DNA from: Thermopolyspora sp040678635
GTDB taxonomy: Bacteria > Actinomycetota > Actinomycetes > Streptosporangiales > Streptosporangiaceae
Length of the DNA stretch: 64,000 nt
NCBI RefSeq assembly: GCF_040678635.1
Contig: NZ_JBFATZ010000005.1
Coordinates: 372,001 to 436,000, forward strand
Reading direction: 5' to 3'
Shown: one piece after another, positions 1 through 8,012 of the stretch
How the letters are laid out: the number at the start of each line of letters is the position of its first letter
How positions within the stretch are numbered: the first letter of the stretch is position 1
Notes under the pieces: generated by a model
Database searches by the model: none
Told to the model about the DNA's origin: nothing
Seen by the model: only the letters and a program-made list of their open reading frames with translations
Program-made: the position numbers and the translations under genes

Positions 1-594
1 GCCTTTGCGACGGTGCTGGCGCTCATCCCCGGCCCCGACTTCGCCGTGGTCACGAAGAACACCCTGGCGGGCGGGCGGCGGCGCGGCGTCTGGTGCTCCG
101 CAGGCGTGAGCCTCTCCGCCGCGCTGCAGGGCGGAGCGGCCGCCACCGGTCTCGGCATCCTGATCACGCAGGTTCAGCCCGTGTTCCAGGCGGTGAAGTG
201 GGCGGGTGTGCTCTACCTGGTCTACCTGGGAGTGCAGACGCTGCGTTCGGCGGTGCGAGGGTACTACCGGCCGATCACCGGCGACGGCACCGCCGCCGCG
301 GCCCGCGGCGGCTGGCGGGAGGGCTTCCTGTCGAACATCACCAATCCGAAGGTGCTGATGTTCTATCTGGCGGTGCTGCCGCAGTTCATCACGCCGGACG
401 CGGGGCTGTTCGTGCTGCTGCTGTTCGCGCTGAGCCACGCCGTGCTGGCCCTCATCTGTCTCCTGGTCGTCGTCGCGATCCTGGACCGGGTGCGGGTGGT
501 GCTCTCCCGGCATGCGGTACGGCGGGCGCTTGACGCCGTGATCGGCACGGCGTTGCTCGGTTTCGGCGCACGGCTGGCCACCGAAGGCACCTGA
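1..594 (+). CDS. LysE/RhtB family amino-acid exporter, 5' end cut by window
   Basis: The frame is open from base 1 without a start codon, so the N-terminus lies outside the window. The visible protein begins with the family signature LALIPGPDFAVVTKNTLAGGR, shortened here to its LIPGPDF core, near the first helix. About five further hydrophobic segments follow, including one with ITNPKVLMFYLAVLPQF, which is the classic second conserved block of LysE-type translocators. Family members are inner-membrane exporters of basic or neutral amino acids and their homoserine-lactone-like relatives. The substrate cannot be told from sequence. The length (about 198 residues visible) means only a few N-terminal residues are missing. 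Confidence 0.9.
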   Translation, partial: AFATVLALIPGPDFAVVTKNTLAGGRRRGVWCSAGVSLSAALQGGAAATGLGILITQVQPVFQAVKWAGVLYLVYLGVQTLRSAVRGYYRPITGDGTAAAARGGWREGFLSNITNPKVLMFYLAVLPQFITPDAGLFVLLLFALSHAVLALICLLVVVAILDRVRVVLSRHAVRRALDAVIGTALLGFGARLATEGT

Positions 595-824
595 TCGGGC
601 CCGTACGGGGTCGTGCCTGCCCCGTGCCGAGCGAGCATCGGCAGCGAACGCCTTGCTTCTCGGCAGTGGGCCTTCGCCGGGAACGGCACCAGCCTGCTGG
701 TCAAGAGCATCGGGCTCGGCACGTCACCGGCCGCGTGCGCGTGGTAACGCAGCTCCAGTACGTCCCGCACATGCTGCGGATCGTCCTGCGGCCACGTCCG
801 CGCCCGCCAGCGCCAATACTCCGA

Positions 825-858
825 GAAACCCCCCTGAACCGTAAATTCAGGGGGTTTC
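825..858. terminator. Long inverted repeat, terminator-like hairpin
   Basis: GAAACCCCC-TGAA (825-838, with one extra C) pairs with TTCAGGGGGTTTC (846-858) around the 7-base loop CCGTAAA. The stem ends in TTT on the plus strand and AAA-rich sequence on the other side, so it can act in both directions. It stands 230 bp after the LysE stop codon and directly before a decayed gene fragment. A mobile-element terminus is another possibility. Confidence 0.5.
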
Positions 859-861
859 CGA

Positions 862-957
862 TGTCGTGCAATGTACCGGATCGTCCACGAAGAGCCCGAC
901 CTGAGCTGTCTGGAGCCCGGCCCGCGAGATGGCCGGCCTGCCGCCGACCCGCCCCGG
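862..957 (+). pseudogene. Relic of a Ser/Thr protein kinase C-lobe
   Basis: The frame starting before ATG 871 reads AMYRIVHEEPDLSCLE. This closely matches the segment following the activation loop in actinobacterial PknB-type kinases (typically VMYRIVHEEPDLSGLP). There is no kinase sequence before it and the frame dies at a TGA after about 30 residues, so this is a fragment and not a gene. It lies in a decayed zone near tRNA-Val. Identification rests on this short motif only. Confidence 0.5.
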
Positions 958-1180
958 TGAGCGCACTGCTGTAATCGCGTACTCGACGCACCCGTACGGC
1001 GTCGAGGCCGCCGTCCCGCCAGTACTCGGCAAGTTCATTCTCTTTGGATTACTGTTCCCATAAGGAATCACCATGACGGATCCCGCCGGTCGCCGAGACG
1101 CCCCGGCGGGACGAAGGCGCCGACGCCGCCGACGGCGGGGAACGCGCAGACGGTCAGCGCGCGAACATGGGAGGTCGCAG

Positions 1181-1314
1181 GTGAAAGCCCTGTCCATTGA
1201 CTCGATATCGAGACGCTACGGCGACCGCCTGGCGCTCGATCGCATGTCCTTCACCGTCCCCGCCGGAAGATCTTCGGCTTCATCGGCAGCAACGGGGCCG
1301 GCAAGACCACTGTG
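1181..1314 (+). pseudogene. 5' fragment of an ABC transporter ATP-binding protein, frameshifted
   Basis: A GTG at 1181 behind GGGAGG starts MKALSIDSISRRYGDRLALD, a normal ABC ATPase N-terminus. After the codons for VPAG one base appears to be missing. In the next frame the sequence continues IFGFIGSNGAGKTT, containing an intact Walker A motif. Directly after Walker A the homology stops and an unrelated frame (an integrase C-terminus) begins. This is therefore a truncated, frameshifted remnant joined to other DNA, and it cannot make a working ATPase. Confidence 0.7.
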
Positions 1315-1422
1315 ACGGAGAAGGTGTACCGCAAGCAGATCCGCCCGGTCATCCTGGAGGGGGCAGAGGCCATGAACGCCGTCTTCTCGACGGGCGCCGA
1401 CGAGCCTTGGTCACTCACCTAG
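1312..1422 (+). pseudogene. C-terminal fragment of a tyrosine integrase next to a tRNA gene
   Basis: The frame joined to the Walker A remnant reads KVYRKQIRPVILEGAEAMNA and ends at TAG 1420-1422. Actinobacterial phage/ICE integrases commonly end in VYRHQLRPVI..GA..MD.LF, so this looks like the last 30 or so residues of one. It lies 54 bp from the 3' end of tRNA-Val(CAC), where integrases that use a tRNA as attachment site normally sit. I read it as the leftover of an excised or deleted integrative element. Similarity was judged by eye. Confidence 0.6.
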
Positions 1423-1475
1423 TCACCCAGAAGATCAAAAAGGCTGCGGTGATCGCAAGTGGCCTTCGAGCTGGG

Positions 1476-1547
1476 TGGGCGATACTGGGATCGAACCAGT
1501 GACCTCTTCGGTGTGAACGAAGCGCTCTCCCGCTGAGCTAATCGCCC
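1476..1547 (-). tRNA. tRNA-Val (anticodon CAC)
   Basis: The minus strand folds into a full cloverleaf. The acceptor GGGCGAT pairs with ATCGCCC. The D arm is GCTC-AGCGGGA-GAGC, the anticodon stem CTTCG/CGAAG carries loop TTCACAC (anticodon CAC), and the T arm is ACTGG-TTCGATC-CCAGT with discriminator A. CCA is not encoded. It reads GUG. The adjacent integrase relic suggests its 3' end served as an attachment site. Confidence 0.97.
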
Positions 1548-2035
1548 GGGATGGCCGGTGCCGTGTGGCGCCGACGGGAAAACCATACCGCACCTGAGGG
1601 TGTGGTCGCGAAGCGATTGGCGGGGTGGGTCGCGGGTGCGGGGCCTGTGGGGGGTGGGGTGGGGAGGGTGTGGGTGGGGGGAATCGCGACTCGGGGAGGA
1701 AAGGTTGGCCGGAGACCCACTGTGAGGGGCTCTGGTGGCATAGCATCGTCATGCTCCACACTCAACCGGAACGCATGGCCTGGACCACAGGACGAGGCAC
1801 CTCAATGGGGAGGGCGGTAGGACACGCAAAAGCTGGGCAAACTTGGGGTGGTCTGTCCATGTTTGCGCAGGTAGTACCCTAAATGTCGCGCTGGGAGGCG
1901 CGTTACAGGAGGGGCCGGGAGCGGAATCCTTCCTGGAGGTTTCTTCGTTCTGATGTCATGGGCTCTGGACGAGGTCCGTTGGAGCAGAGCAAGCCCCTGT
2001 ACGGGGGACCCGACGACGAAAAGGTTTGGCTGACG
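1548..2035. other. Upstream region of ssgB, with a G-rich tract
   Basis: No gene is evident in these 488 bases. Bases 1649-1681 hold six runs of three or more G separated by one to three bases, enough for a G-quadruplex on the plus strand. The rest probably contains the ssgB promoter, but I could not assign -35/-10 elements with confidence. Confidence 0.5.
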
Positions 2036-2452
2036 ATGAACAGCACCACCGTCTCCGCCGAGCTGGTCCTTCGGCTTGTGGTCCCCGACCGTGCCACCGT
2101 GCCTCTGCTCGCGGGGTTGAGCTACACCGCGACCGACCCGTACGCGATCAGGATGGCCTTCCACGTGGGCAACGACGAGCCGGTTGAGTGGATCTTCGCG
2201 CGGGAGCTGCTGACGGTGGGCATCGTCCGGCGGGTGGGCGATGGGGACGTGCAGGTGTGGCCGGCGCGGTCCGACGGGGAGCGGACGCTGAACATCAGCC
2301 TGACCTCGCCGTTCGGGCAGGCGCTTTTCGAGGTGCCGCTGGCGCCGCTGACGGAGTTTTTGCACCGCACCTATGAGCTGGTGCCGGCGGGGCGGGAGAC
2401 CGACTTCATGGATCTCGACGAGGAACTGTCGAACATGTTGTGGAGTTCCTGA
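2036..2452 (+). CDS. ssgB: SsgB-like sporulation-specific cell division protein
   Basis: The 138-residue protein is the usual length of SsgB (about 137). It carries the SsgA-like protein (SALP) fold landmarks: MNSTTVSAELVLRLVV, then ADPYAI-type DPYAIRMAFH, VEWIFARELL, G..DVQVWP and FLHRTYELVP near the C-terminus, ending DLDEELSNMLW. In streptomycetes SsgB is recruited by SsgA and brings FtsZ to future septum sites in aerial hyphae. I chose ATG 2036 because it gives the family N-terminus. The frame stays open upstream to 1883, but that extension is not conserved-looking. The ribosome-binding site (GAAAAGG) is only moderate. It marks the organism as a sporulating actinomycete. Confidence 0.93.
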   Translation: MNSTTVSAELVLRLVVPDRATVPLLAGLSYTATDPYAIRMAFHVGNDEPVEWIFARELLTVGIVRRVGDGDVQVWPARSDGERTLNISLTSPFGQALFEVPLAPLTEFLHRTYELVPAGRETDFMDLDEELSNMLWSS

Positions 2453-2470
2453 GCGGCACGGCGGCCCGTG

Positions 2471-3142
2471 CTAGTCGGCGATCTTGGCCCGCAGGGCGCG
2501 CATGCGTGAGATTTCGATGCGCTGACCGTTTTGGATGTCTTGCGCCATTTTGAGCATTACGCGGTCCGCGCCGGAGCGTAGTTCCTCGGCCGACATGCGT
2601 ACGGCGCCCTCGTGGTGGGTGATCATCAGGCGGAGGAAGAGGTCGTCGAACTCGGGTCCGCGTGCCGCGCGCAGCCGGTTGAGCTGGTCGGCGGTCGCCA
2701 TGCCGTACGCCTGGGGGGACGCGGCGGCGTGGCCGCCGTGCCCGGTGGGCGCCTCGCGGCCGAGGGCGCGCAGCCACGACGACATCACTTTGATCTCGGG
2801 GCCCTGGCCGGCGGAGATCCGGGCGGCGAGGGCCTTGACCTCCTTGTCGGCGGCCCGCTCGGGGGCGAGGGCGGCCATCTCCAGGGCCTGGCGGTGGTGC
2901 GGGACCATCGCCTCGGCGAACAGGACGTCGGCGGCCGTGAGGCGCGCCTGGGCGGTTCCCAGCCGCTCCCCCGGGGTCGCCGTACGGCCTGCGTCCCCCG
3001 GGCCGCCGGGGACGATCACGGGCGCGTCGCCGCCCGCCACGCGCGGCCGCTCCCCCTCGGACGGATCCCCGGAGCACGCGCCCGCCACCGACAACACGGC
3101 AATCATCACGAAAAGCCCGCCCGCGACTCGCCAACCCGACAT
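2471..3142 (-). CDS. DUF305 domain lipoprotein
   Basis: About 223 residues. An N-terminal hydrophobic segment (LFVMIAVLSVAGAC) ends in a probable lipobox cysteine, so it is likely a membrane-anchored extracytoplasmic protein. The body holds two DUF305/ferritin-like helical repeats with the characteristic metal-ligand-like motifs FAEAMVPHHRQALEMA and FLRLMITHHEGAVRMS. DUF305 proteins include CopM-type copper-handling proteins, so a periplasmic metal-binding role is possible but not shown. It diverges from the LVIVD lipoprotein gene with only 43 bp between starts. An alternative start three codons upstream (3151) exists. Confidence 0.85.
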   Translation of the reverse strand: MSGWRVAGGLFVMIAVLSVAGACSGDPSEGERPRVAGGDAPVIVPGGPGDAGRTATPGERLGTAQARLTAADVLFAEAMVPHHRQALEMAALAPERAADKEVKALAARISAGQGPEIKVMSSWLRALGREAPTGHGGHAAASPQAYGMATADQLNRLRAARGPEFDDLFLRLMITHHEGAVRMSAEELRSGADRVMLKMAQDIQNGQRIEISRMRALRAKIAD

Positions 3143-3185
3143 AGTTTCCATACTGGGGCACAATGCGAGACTCGATGGGGGCGAT

Positions 3186-4655
3186 GTGAGAAGGTGGCGG
3201 ACCGCCGCGGGCGCACTGCTGAGCGCGGGGATCTTGGTGCTGGCGGGATGCGCGAGCGGGACGCCCGAACCCTCGGCGGCGCCCGAGACCGGCGGCTCGG
3301 CGACGACGCCGGACTCCTCGGCCTCCGCCTCCGCCGGGCTCTCCGGCACGGCGCTCAAGCTGGATCAAATCGGGACCAGCCCCAACATGAGGCTCGTGGC
3401 GAACGTGCCGCTCGGCGCGCCCTTCGAACGGGGAGAGGACTGGGGGACGGACCTGGCCTTCCAGGGCGACTACGTCTTCACGGGCAACTACGAGGGCTTC
3501 ACCGTCCATGACATCAGCGACCCGACCAAGCCGAAGATCGTCTCACGGGTGCACTGCCCCGGCGGGCAGAACGACATCTCGGTCACGGGCCACCTGCTGA
3601 TCCTGTCGATCGACGAACCCCGCTCCGGCGACACCTGCGAGAGCGGGCGCGGCGACCCGCTCTCCGGCTGGGAGGGCCTGCGGATCTTCGACATCAGCGA
3701 CAAGGCCAAGCCCAGGTACGTCAAGGCGATCCCCACGTCCTGCGGCTCGCACACCCACACGCTCGTGCCGGGCAAGGGGGACAACAAGGACAAGGTGTAC
3801 GTCTACGTCTCCTCGTTCGGCCCGCTTCCGGGCGCGCCGAACTGCCAGCCGCCGCACGACAGCATCTCCATCGTCGAGGTGCCGCTCGACGCGCCGCAGG
3901 AGGCGAAGGTGGTGGCGCAGCCGGTGCTGTTCGCCGACGGCGGGCTCACCGAGAACGAGGTGGGCGAGGAGGGCGCCGACACCACCGGGTGCCACGACAT
4001 CACCGTCTACCCGGAGAAGGACCTCGCGGCGGGGGCCTGCCTGGGCAACGGCATTCTGATGGACATCTCCGACCCGGTGCACCCCAGGGTGCTCCAGGAG
4101 GTCTCCGACACCGAGAACTTCTCCATCTGGCACTGGGCGATCTTCGACAACGACGCCGAGCGGGTCGTCTTCGGCGACGAGCTCGGCGGCGGGGTCGCGC
4201 CCACCTGCGACCGCGGCACCGGGCCCACCCGGGGCGCCGACGCCGTGTACGACATCACGCCCGACCGCAAGCTGCGGCGGCGCGGCTTCTTCAAGATCCC
4301 GCGGGAGCAGACGCAGTCGGAGAACTGCGTGGCGCACAACGGCTCGCTCATCCCGGTGCCTGGCAAGGACATCATGGTCCAGTCCTGGTACCTGGGCGGG
4401 GTGTCGGTGATCGACTTCTCCGATCCGGACCGGCCCAAGGAGATCGGCTACTTCGAGCGCGGCCCACTCGGCGAGGACGAGGGCGGCATCGGCGGCTCCT
4501 GGTCGGCCTACTACTACAACGGCTACATCTACTCCAGCGACATCACCAAGGGCCTGGACGTGATCCGCATCGACGACCCGCTGACCGACCCGGCCGCGAA
4601 GGTCACGATGAAGGAGCTCAACGCCCAGACCCAGACGTCGTACCCGGAGAGCTGA
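3186..4655 (+). CDS. LVIVD-repeat (beta-propeller-like) lipoprotein
   Basis: 489 residues. The GTG start at 3186 has GGGGG five bases upstream and yields a short lipoprotein signal ending LVLAGC. An Ala/Ser/Thr-rich linker of about 40 residues follows. The remainder contains repeated blade-like units such as FTVHDISDPTKPKIVSRV, LRIFDISDKAKPRYVKAI, LMDISDPVHPRVLQEV and VSVIDFSDPDRPKEIGYF, typical of LVIVD repeat proteins. The biochemical role is unknown. It is exported and probably lipid-anchored. Divergent pairing with the DUF305 lipoprotein suggests shared regulation and possibly a common cell-surface function. Confidence 0.85.
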   Translation: MRRWRTAAGALLSAGILVLAGCASGTPEPSAAPETGGSATTPDSSASASAGLSGTALKLDQIGTSPNMRLVANVPLGAPFERGEDWGTDLAFQGDYVFTGNYEGFTVHDISDPTKPKIVSRVHCPGGQNDISVTGHLLILSIDEPRSGDTCESGRGDPLSGWEGLRIFDISDKAKPRYVKAIPTSCGSHTHTLVPGKGDNKDKVYVYVSSFGPLPGAPNCQPPHDSISIVEVPLDAPQEAKVVAQPVLFADGGLTENEVGEEGADTTGCHDITVYPEKDLAAGACLGNGILMDISDPVHPRVLQEVSDTENFSIWHWAIFDNDAERVVFGDELGGGVAPTCDRGTGPTRGADAVYDITPDRKLRRRGFFKIPREQTQSENCVAHNGSLIPVPGKDIMVQSWYLGGVSVIDFSDPDRPKEIGYFERGPLGEDEGGIGGSWSAYYYNGYIYSSDITKGLDVIRIDDPLTDPAAKVTMKELNAQTQTSYPES

Positions 4656-5519
4656 TCACGGGTCGAGGTCGGCGGCGGCGCGCCCGGCGAACACCTCCAT
4701 CGCCTCGGCGGTGATCGGCCCCGGTACGGCCGGCAGCTCCACCTTGGCCCCGCGCCCCGGATCGCCGGAGCCGTCGACCAGCCGGATCGGCTGCACGTCG
4801 CGGGTCGTCGAGGTCAGGAACGCCTCGTCGGCCTCGTACAGGGCCGACAGCGGCACGTCGGCCTCCTCGCCGCCGAACCACTCCAGCACGAGGGCGCGGG
4901 TCACCCCGGCCAGGCAGCCCGCCGACAGCGGCGGGGTGACCAGCCGCCCGCCGGTGACGACGAACACGTTGCTGCCGGTGCCCTCGCACAGGTCGCCGGC
5001 GACGTTCCCGAAGATCGCCTCGCCGCAGCCGCGCTCCTTCGCGTAGGCGAGCGCCCGGGCGTTCTCCCCGTACGAGGTGCTCTTGACCCCGGCGAGCACG
5101 CCGTGCTCGTTGCGCGGCCACGGCAGCACGGCGACGTCGGCGGTGGCGGGCAGCCGCGGCTGCTCGGCCACGATCACGATCGCGGTGCCGCCGCCCGGGC
5201 CGCGGTCGGAGCCGAGCGGGCCGGGGCCGCTGGTGTAGGTGATGCGTATGCGGCCGAGCTCCCACGGCGGGGCGGCGGCCAGGCAGGCGCGCACGCCCCC
5301 GGCGATGGCCGCCATGTCGGGCGGCGGCAGGTCCATGCGCTTGGCGGAGACGGCGAGCCGGTCCAGATGCCGGGTGAGCGCGAACGCCTCGCCCCGCACG
5401 CTCTTGATGGTCTCGAAGACCCCGTCTCCGACCAGCAGGCCGTGGTCGAACGCCGAGACCGTCGCCTCGGCCGGGTCAACGAGTTCCCCGTTGACCCAGA
5501 TGGGAACCGTGCTCGTCAC
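4656..5519 (-). CDS. Class IV aminotransferase, aminodeoxychorismate lyase-like
   Basis: 287 residues with the fold-type IV PLP pattern: VNGELVDPAEATVSAFDHGLLVGDGVFET at the N-terminus, AGVKSTSYGENARALAYAKERG containing the PLP lysine (around residue 163), and EGTGSNVFVV binding the cofactor phosphate. Aminodeoxychorismate lyase (PabC) releases pyruvate from 4-amino-4-deoxychorismate to give p-aminobenzoate for folate. Branched-chain and D-amino-acid transaminases share the fold, so the exact reaction is inferred from the overall PabC-like pattern. No pabAB partner is present nearby. It ends immediately next to the LVIVD gene (convergent). Confidence 0.8.
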   Translation of the reverse strand: MTSTVPIWVNGELVDPAEATVSAFDHGLLVGDGVFETIKSVRGEAFALTRHLDRLAVSAKRMDLPPPDMAAIAGGVRACLAAAPPWELGRIRITYTSGPGPLGSDRGPGGGTAIVIVAEQPRLPATADVAVLPWPRNEHGVLAGVKSTSYGENARALAYAKERGCGEAIFGNVAGDLCEGTGSNVFVVTGGRLVTPPLSAGCLAGVTRALVLEWFGGEEADVPLSALYEADEAFLTSTTRDVQPIRLVDGSGDPGRGAKVELPAVPGPITAEAMEVFAGRAAADLDP

Positions 5520-5619
5520 CTGTCGTCGCCTCCTCGCCGGCGCGGTCGCTTCGTCCGGCGCCTCGGCCGGGGACGCGGGGCGGCACCGGCTCCTTCCCGC
5601 TCCGCGTCGCGTTCCCAGG

Positions 5620-6603
5620 CTATTCCCGTACGGCAGGCGGCCCGGCCGACACGCCCGGGTCCGCGGCCGCCACGCGCTCGGGTCCGCCGTACGCGCGGGC
5701 CGTCTCGGTGAGCAGCCGCAGCAGGGTGCGGGCGGCCGGGAGCGGCGCGGCGGCGGGCAGGGCCGCGAACACGGTACGGCGGGGCGCCGACGCGCCGAGC
5801 GAGCACAACGCGACGTCGGGGCGGACCGCCGGGGCCATGATCCGCGGCACCAGGGTGACGCCCAGGCCCGCCGCGACGAACCCGAGCTTGCCCGTCCACT
5901 CCCCGATGCGGACGCCGACCCGTGGGGTGAACCCGGCCCGGCGGCAGGAGGTGACCAGCAGCGTCTCGCGGGCGGGCGGCGCGCCCTCGATCCAGTTGGC
6001 GTCGCGCAGCTCGGCGAGGTCGACGGCGGCGCGGCCGGCGAGCGGGTGGTCGGCGGGGAGCGCCACGAGCAGTTCGTCCTCGAGGATGGCCTGCAGCCGG
6101 GTCCCTTCGGGCGGTTCGAGGCCGAGGGGGTAGTCGCTTACGACGGCGATGTCGAGGTCGCCGTCGCGGAGCCGGGCCATCAGTTCCCGGCTCAGGCCCT
6201 CGGCGATGCCGACCTCGACGCCCGGGCAGGCCGCCCTGAACGCTCGTACCGTCGCGGGCAGCAGCGCGGCGGCGGCCGTGGCGAACGCGCCGACGCGCAG
6301 CGGCCCGGCCGTGCCCGCGTGCAGCGCGGTCAGTTCGGCGTGGGCGTGGGCGAGCCGGTCGAGCACCTCCCGGGCGTGCCGGTGCAGCAGCTCCCCGGCG
6401 GGCGTCAGCCGTACGCCCCGGGGCAGCCGTTCGAACAGCGGCCCGCCGGCGCGGTGCTCAAGCGACGCGATCCGGCGCGACACCGCCGACTGGGTGTAGC
6501 CGAGCTCGTCGGCCGCGGCGGTGAACGATCCGGTGCGGGCGACGGCGTCGAGAAGGCGAAGGGCGTCGGTCTCGTACACATTCCTCCCGGGCATGCCGAG
6601 CAT
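5620..6603 (-). CDS. LysR family transcriptional regulator
   Basis: About 327 residues. The N-terminal winged helix reads LRLLDAVARTGSFTAAADELGYTQSAVSRRIASLE, the standard LysR HTH, followed by the effector-binding domain (about residues 95-300). It is transcribed divergently from the dehydrogenase-Rid fusion gene with roughly 48 bp between starts, the usual arrangement for a LysR regulator and its target. Several in-frame starts lie close together (MLGMPGRNVYETD), so the first few residues are uncertain. The effector is unknown. Confidence 0.88.
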   Translation of the reverse strand: MLGMPGRNVYETDALRLLDAVARTGSFTAAADELGYTQSAVSRRIASLEHRAGGPLFERLPRGVRLTPAGELLHRHAREVLDRLAHAHAELTALHAGTAGPLRVGAFATAAAALLPATVRAFRAACPGVEVGIAEGLSRELMARLRDGDLDIAVVSDYPLGLEPPEGTRLQAILEDELLVALPADHPLAGRAAVDLAELRDANWIEGAPPARETLLVTSCRRAGFTPRVGVRIGEWTGKLGFVAAGLGVTLVPRIMAPAVRPDVALCSLGASAPRRTVFAALPAAAPLPAARTLLRLLTETARAYGGPERVAAADPGVSAGPPAVRE

Positions 6604-6651
6604 ACGAACAATTCATTGGTGGAATGGCTTCGGGGTTTTTAGCGTAATCGC

Positions 6652-7947
6652 ATGATTGCTTTCCTCGGACTTGGACGTATGGGCGCGCCGATGGCCCGGC
6701 GGCTGGTCGCGGCCGGGCACAGGACGACCGTGTGGAACCGGACGCCGCGCACGATCGACGGCGCGGTCACCGCCCCCTCCCCCGCCGCCGCGGTCGCCGA
6801 CGCCGATCTTGTGATCACGATGCTGCGCGACGGCGACGCGGTGGCGTCGGTGCTCGCCGAGGCGCTGCCGGGGCTGCGCCCGGGCACGACCGTGGTGGAG
6901 ATGTCGACGATCGGCCCCGACGCGGTGGCGCGGCTGCGCGCCCTGCTTCCCGCGGAGGTGCGCTTGGTGGACGCCCCGGTGCTGGGCAGCGTGGGACCCG
7001 CCGCCGAGGGCACGCTCACGGTCCTGGCCGGAGGCGACCTGTCCGACCTGTCCGGCTGCCGCGAGGTGCTGGAGGTCTTCGGCCGGGTACGGCACGCGGG
7101 CCCGCTTGGCGCCGGCGCCGCGCTGAAGCTCGCCGTGATGAGCGCCCTGGTGCCCGCGCAGGTGCTCCTCGCCGAGACGTTCGCGTACGCGGACGCGGCC
7201 GGCGTACCCCGGGACGCCCTCGCCGAGGTGCTCGACGGCACCTTCCTCGGCCCCCTCGCCGCACGCCTGCGGCAGGCCGCCGAATCCGCCCCCACCAGGG
7301 CCGGGTACGCCCTCGACCTCGCCGCCAAGGACCTCGGCCTGGCCGCCCACCCGTCCCTCACCCTCGCCGCCGCCGCCCGCGACCGCCTGCTCGCCGCGAC
7401 CACCGCCGGCCACGGCGACCACGACCTGACCGCCGCCCTCGCCTCCGGCGCCCTGCCCTCCCCCACCCGCGTACTCGCCACCGAGACCGCGTCGGGCGAC
7501 GCCGCGCCCGCCCCCGCGTCCAGCGCGCCGAGTTCCGCGACCGCCTCAGACGACACTCGTCACGCGGTGCGTATCAACCCGCCGTCGATCCCCGCCCCCG
7601 CCGGGCACTACGCGCACGCCATCCGCACCGGCGACCTGCTGTTCGTGTCCGGCCAGGCGGCGCTGGACGAGAATGGCAAGGTCGTCGGCGAGGGCGACCT
7701 GGCCGCCCAGTCGGAGTTCGTCTTCGACTGCCTCGAACGCATCCTGGCCGACCAGGGCTGCACGTTCCACGACGTGGTGAACATGCGCAGCTACCTCACC
7801 GACATCTCCCGCCTGCGGGAGTACGGGGCCGTACGCATGCGGCGCATGACCGGCGAGCCCCCGACGAGCACCACGGTGGAGGTGCCCCGCCTGTTCCGCC
7901 CCGGCCTGCTCATCGAGGTGGACGTGGTGGCGGCCATCCCCAGGTGA
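6652..7947 (+). CDS. Fusion of a beta-hydroxyacid dehydrogenase-like (or imine reductase-like) enzyme and a Rid/YjgF domain
   Basis: 431 residues in one uninterrupted frame. Residues 1-265 form a 6-phosphogluconate/3-hydroxyisobutyrate dehydrogenase-type protein, with NAD(P)-binding GLGRMGAPMARRL and the DAPV substrate loop near 107. The catalytic-type lysine is K159 (AALKLAVMS), but the asparagine normally four residues later is methionine. A linker rich in Ala/Ser/Pro (about 270-300) leads to a RidA/YjgF domain (305-431: LLFVSGQAALDENG, MRSYLTDISRLREYG, TVEVPRL). In that domain the catalytic arginine position is Ser/Thr (PTSTTVEV). Rid proteins hydrolyse or bind enamine/imine intermediates, so the fusion suggests imine chemistry. 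The true substrate is unknown. The divergent LysR gene is probably its regulator. Confidence 0.82.
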   Translation: MIAFLGLGRMGAPMARRLVAAGHRTTVWNRTPRTIDGAVTAPSPAAAVADADLVITMLRDGDAVASVLAEALPGLRPGTTVVEMSTIGPDAVARLRALLPAEVRLVDAPVLGSVGPAAEGTLTVLAGGDLSDLSGCREVLEVFGRVRHAGPLGAGAALKLAVMSALVPAQVLLAETFAYADAAGVPRDALAEVLDGTFLGPLAARLRQAAESAPTRAGYALDLAAKDLGLAAHPSLTLAAAARDRLLAATTAGHGDHDLTAALASGALPSPTRVLATETASGDAAPAPASSAPSSATASDDTRHAVRINPPSIPAPAGHYAHAIRTGDLLFVSGQAALDENGKVVGEGDLAAQSEFVFDCLERILADQGCTFHDVVNMRSYLTDISRLREYGAVRMRRMTGEPPTSTTVEVPRLFRPGLLIEVDVVAAIPR

Positions 7948-8012
7948 CACCCGGTCCCGGCGCCCCGTCACCCTCTGCGGGGCGCCGGGAGAGCCGAGGC
8001 GGTCGGCCGTAG

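Larger units (their letters stand above)
595..1180. other. Decayed intergenic region without an intact gene
   Basis: Apart from the hairpin at 825-858 and the kinase relic, I see no convincing gene here. Open frames on both strands lack ribosome-binding sites and recognisable motifs. One short frame (929-1063) ends in a hydrophobic stretch GKFILFGLLFP but is only 44 codons long and unrecognised. A run of arginine-rich codons at 1073-1150 is low-complexity. Confidence 0.5.

Noticed and set aside
2535..3185. Upstream extension of the LVIVD lipoprotein frame
   Set aside because: It overlaps the opposite-strand DUF305 gene. GTG 3186 has a good ribosome-binding site and gives a lipoprotein signal peptide.
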